This document shows positions 61,001 to 64,000 of a DNA stretch of 64,000 nt, piece by piece. The stretch's first letter is position 1; each line of letters opens with the position of its first letter. Source of the stretch: Stercorarius parasiticus (Eukaryota > Chordata > Aves > Charadriiformes > Stercorariidae); the NCBI GenBank assembly GCA_013396915.1, contig VWZL01002825.1:341327-405326 (forward strand), read 5' to 3'. The position numbers were made by a program, and so were the translations under genes. The notes under the pieces are model-generated. The model did not search any database, was not told where the DNA came from, and was given only the letters and a program-made list of their open reading frames with translations.

Positions 61001-63644
61001 ACGACTGTCTTTTTATCGGTTGTATTTTTGAGACTCACAGAACCCAATTTGATGTTCCCAGGTATTTCAAACAGAACACATTGTACATTGTTCAAGAGTA
61101 ATATTATTAGAAATGTGTCTAGTTACATTGTGCTGCAGTCTTTTTTTAGCAAAGTGGAATATTCAGATTCTCTGAATCTGACCTTGTATTATTCAACAAC
61201 TTTTAAAAGTTTAAAGACAAGAACCATTTAATGGGAAATATTGTTCAGGTTCCCAATAGCCATTTTTGGCTCAAAATGCACTATTTTCCACTCTCTCTCA
61301 TCCCTGCCCCTAAACCAAAAACCAGCCACTGCTTCATGTGGCCCCTGCCATCCCCATGGTGGCTGAGGGAAAAAAAAAGGAAAAAAAAGAAGTTTCCACA
61401 GACTTAGACTTAGGGTAACCTAGAGTTGTGCTCAGTCACGACTACGCCTATAAAATACCTTCTATCTGCAGATAGGCAGCGGAAGATGGCAACTGTGGAA
61501 AGTCAATTTAATTTTTTTTTTATACTTATCTCAGAGTTAAAACTCTGTTTTCCTGATAGAAAACTGTAATATAGATTTCTCCTCTTGCTGCATTTGAACC
61601 TTTGTGGTAACAACATCTGTAAACAGAGAGTTTGTTCTCCCGTTGCAATGGGAGCCAGAACCATCGAGCAACACAGGCATTGCCCTCCACAGCCATTCGG
61701 CAGGAGCACCTTTTCCACCGCCTGCTTGTGAGGAAGGCAAAGAGTTAACTCCCAAAGAGATGCACAAGTAGGAAAACTCCCTCACATCTGTATTACATCC
61801 CGTACTGACAGGTGCTTTGTTGCTGTAACACTCCCTTAATTTATGACGCCCCTGGTGCCGAAAAACTTGTGTCCCTCTCTGATAAAGCTCTGAGCAGCTC
61901 CAACGGCATTTAGCTCTTTTTTTTTGAGCTGACAGCGGTCGCATCACCAGAAGCACTCAGACTTCTACAGAACTTAAAGCCAAAGTGATAGTCCTGCAAA
62001 TACTCGCTCAGGTGTGGTCCTGCTCCAGTGAGACATCCCACCCCAGTCAAGGGCACCTACATGAACCACTCCCTGGGTGAGCCAGGTCTGAGCATCACGC
62101 CTCAGGTCTTCAATATCCCACACGAGCTGATGCTTCACAGCTTTTCCCCCTATCTAGACTTTAAGTTCCCATTTTCATTTCTTACCTAATACGAACGTTT
62201 GCTTCCATAGATTATTTCAACAAGCACTGCATCAAGTGTCTCTTCACCCAAGATCACACTCAGATGCCTGCAGCAGGTATTTTGGTTTGGCTCCTGTGAG
62301 AGGAGATCTATAACCAAAGGCGGGGGGGGGCGGGGGGAGAAACCCCTTATGCTAAATGCATCTGAATTTGCTGCAGTTTCCAGCTTGGTAAAGCATTTTG
62401 TCTTCTGCTCGGAGAGAAAGTGTGCGTTGTTGGGGATTACTGTAAGAAGAGCAACAGAACTATTTGCATCTTGTGTCCCTGCGCTCCCACATCTGCCCCA
62501 GCCATCTGTCACCTTGGCATTACTCTTAGCTCCTAAGCTCTTGGGGATGGTTACTGCCCTTTTGTTTGGTCAGCAAGAAGATGACATCTGCACTGCATTT
62601 AGGATTCCAAAATGGAGGTAAATAATCAGTCACACTCCCAATAAAAATAATCATGATTCCACCTATTGCAGAGTACAGTACCGTGACTCAGGCACAGCAG
62701 ACTTATTCTGGCCTCCAGCTGCCTGCTAAGATACTGTACAGAGCCAGAACTGTTTGCCATTTAAGGATTAATGTAGAAAAATATGCCAAAGTTGGAACGC
62801 TGTTCAGTACTTAACTGAAATATCAGCAAGAAAATTGCTTTAGAAGATACATGGCTGGATTCCTATTTATCTTTCTTTTTTATTAAAAATGCAACTAATA
62901 AAATAAAAGGCAGCTATAAGACTTCAAGCACAGTAGAGGAAGCTGAAAGCAAGCACTCTTGCCCAAACCAACGAGCTCTTTGGAAGAAAATCATATATGT
63001 CAGCAAAAACTAATTTGCCCAAGCACAAGTGAGAAAGCAATTTTTTTGCAGGCTGCAATGCAAACAAACCAAGGATGGTAAGATTTCTCAGAAGAGAAGG
63101 AAAAGCAAAACAAAAGAGACAAAAAAAATGAGAGGATGGAGGAAAAAGGTGACAACAGATAAGCAACTGAGAGTGAAAGAATTACAGTCCAGGGAAAACT
63201 CACGGGCTGTGATAAGGCTTCGTGTGCTGGAGCCAGAGTAAAATTTGGGAAGGGAAGAATGAAGAAAAAGTGAACACTGATCAATGCTTTGCGTTTTGTT
63301 CTGACTCCCCTGTGTATTATTCACATGGATACCCTCTTCTAAAGAGCTCAACAAGCAGGTTCCAGCTGTGACCTGCTCCTCAGGCTCAGGAAGAGCAGGG
63401 CAGGAGCCCACGGGCCGACTGCTGCTCCTGGGATGAGACACAGCCTCATATTGCCACCCGTTATCTAATCACCTGGCACAGACGCCGTCACCTCAGCATC
63501 GCCCCACTCGGCCACCCCTGCCCGATTTCATCCCAGCTTAGTAAACAGCCCAGATGCTTACAACACCTTACGGGAACAGGGAACCACATGCCTAAAATTG
63601 GTGAGTGTAGCTGTGGGGCTGGGTTTATCCTCATTCCTGTGCCA
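61001..63644. other. Non-genic unique sequence
   Basis: No gene is seen. A G-rich tract at 62319-62337 (G9 and G6 runs) has quadruplex potential. The longest open frame here, 139 codons on the minus strand at 61537-61956, has no known domain. Confidence 0.5.
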
Positions 63645-63790
63645 TTTGACTTCTTCCTGAGCCTTCCTAGCTGTGTCTAAATTCTAAAACCAAATGAAAT
63701 TACAGTGCAGCTCATTATAGGCTTGTGAGTTTAATTATTTGAGCCATCCCCTGCACTCCGGCAGCTTAGCAGCAGAGCCTCCTTTTACAG
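63645..63790. promoter_or_regulatory. Candidate conserved non-coding element
   Basis: AAATGAAATTACAGTGCAGC, CTCATTATAGGC and GAGTTTAATTATTTGAGCC occur in repeat-free sequence. The motif texture is enhancer-like. No conservation data are available. Confidence 0.2.
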
Positions 63791-64000
63791 AGCCATCCTT
63801 GGGAACCCTCCAGCACAGGATTGGTGGCGATCAGCATCGTTAAACCAAGTTACATAATGAGCAAATCACAAAAAAAACCCTGCTTTTCAAATTGCCTCGC
63901 TTCTGTACATTCAGGAAGAAAGGGGTATTTTGTTTTCATTTCTAGGGAAGACAAAAGCTAGGTAGCTGAGCTGACCCTGCTGCAATGCCCTTCGAAGTTT
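63791..64000. other. Non-genic unique sequence
   Basis: No gene or repeat is recognised up to the window end. Confidence 0.5.

Overview
This window looks like avian (bird) nuclear DNA from a gene desert or one very long intron. The main evidence is three young or middle-aged CR1 LINE 3' ends that still carry the family's typical end (gene-proximal 'ggttggaagggacct' or its complement, and the ATTCTATGA-type terminal repeat). Other support is a low repeat load, short microsatellites, and a few very old SINE/LINE relics of the kind that persist in slowly evolving sauropsid genomes. The species cannot be named from the sequence.

I found no protein-coding gene, exon set, tRNA, rRNA, snRNA, recognised microRNA, CRISPR array or prokaryotic element. 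The many short open frames have the lengths expected by chance. The only recognisable protein similarity is the broken C-terminal part of a CR1 ORF2 reverse-transcriptase protein near 50.9-51.4 kb.

Layout. 0-11 kb is unique sequence with CpG-rich patches at about 3.85-4.05 and 5.9-6.4 kb, a candidate ancient repeat at 7.85-8.17 kb, and a possible regulatory stretch at 8.54-8.83 kb. 11.46-11.64 kb is an assembly gap whose two edges are near-identical. 14.8 and 23.2 kb hold minus-strand CR1 tails, and 22.7-23.05 kb is CpG-rich. 24-36 kb is mostly unique, with a strong nested hairpin at 28.2 kb and an old palindromic repeat at 29.8 kb. 36.9-48.4 kb is the richest part for ancient repeats: MIR-like SINE relics at 36.9, 47.9 and 48.2 kb, a palindromic repeat at 39.2 kb, a plus-strand CR1 tail at 40.1 kb and an eroded CR1/L3-like piece at 41.7 kb. 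50.87-51.53 kb is the longest CR1 copy. 53-64 kb is largely repeat-free, AT-rich and dense in homeodomain, POU and SOX-type motifs, which resembles the flanks of developmental genes. This is an impression from base texture only, not measured conservation.

I did not find a convincing new biological system. The best leads are the nested hairpins (28.2 and 58.8 kb), the near-exact 18-base repeat pair at 10.4/10.66 kb, the ancient palindromic repeats, and the motif-dense 53-64 kb segment. All need alignment to other genomes.
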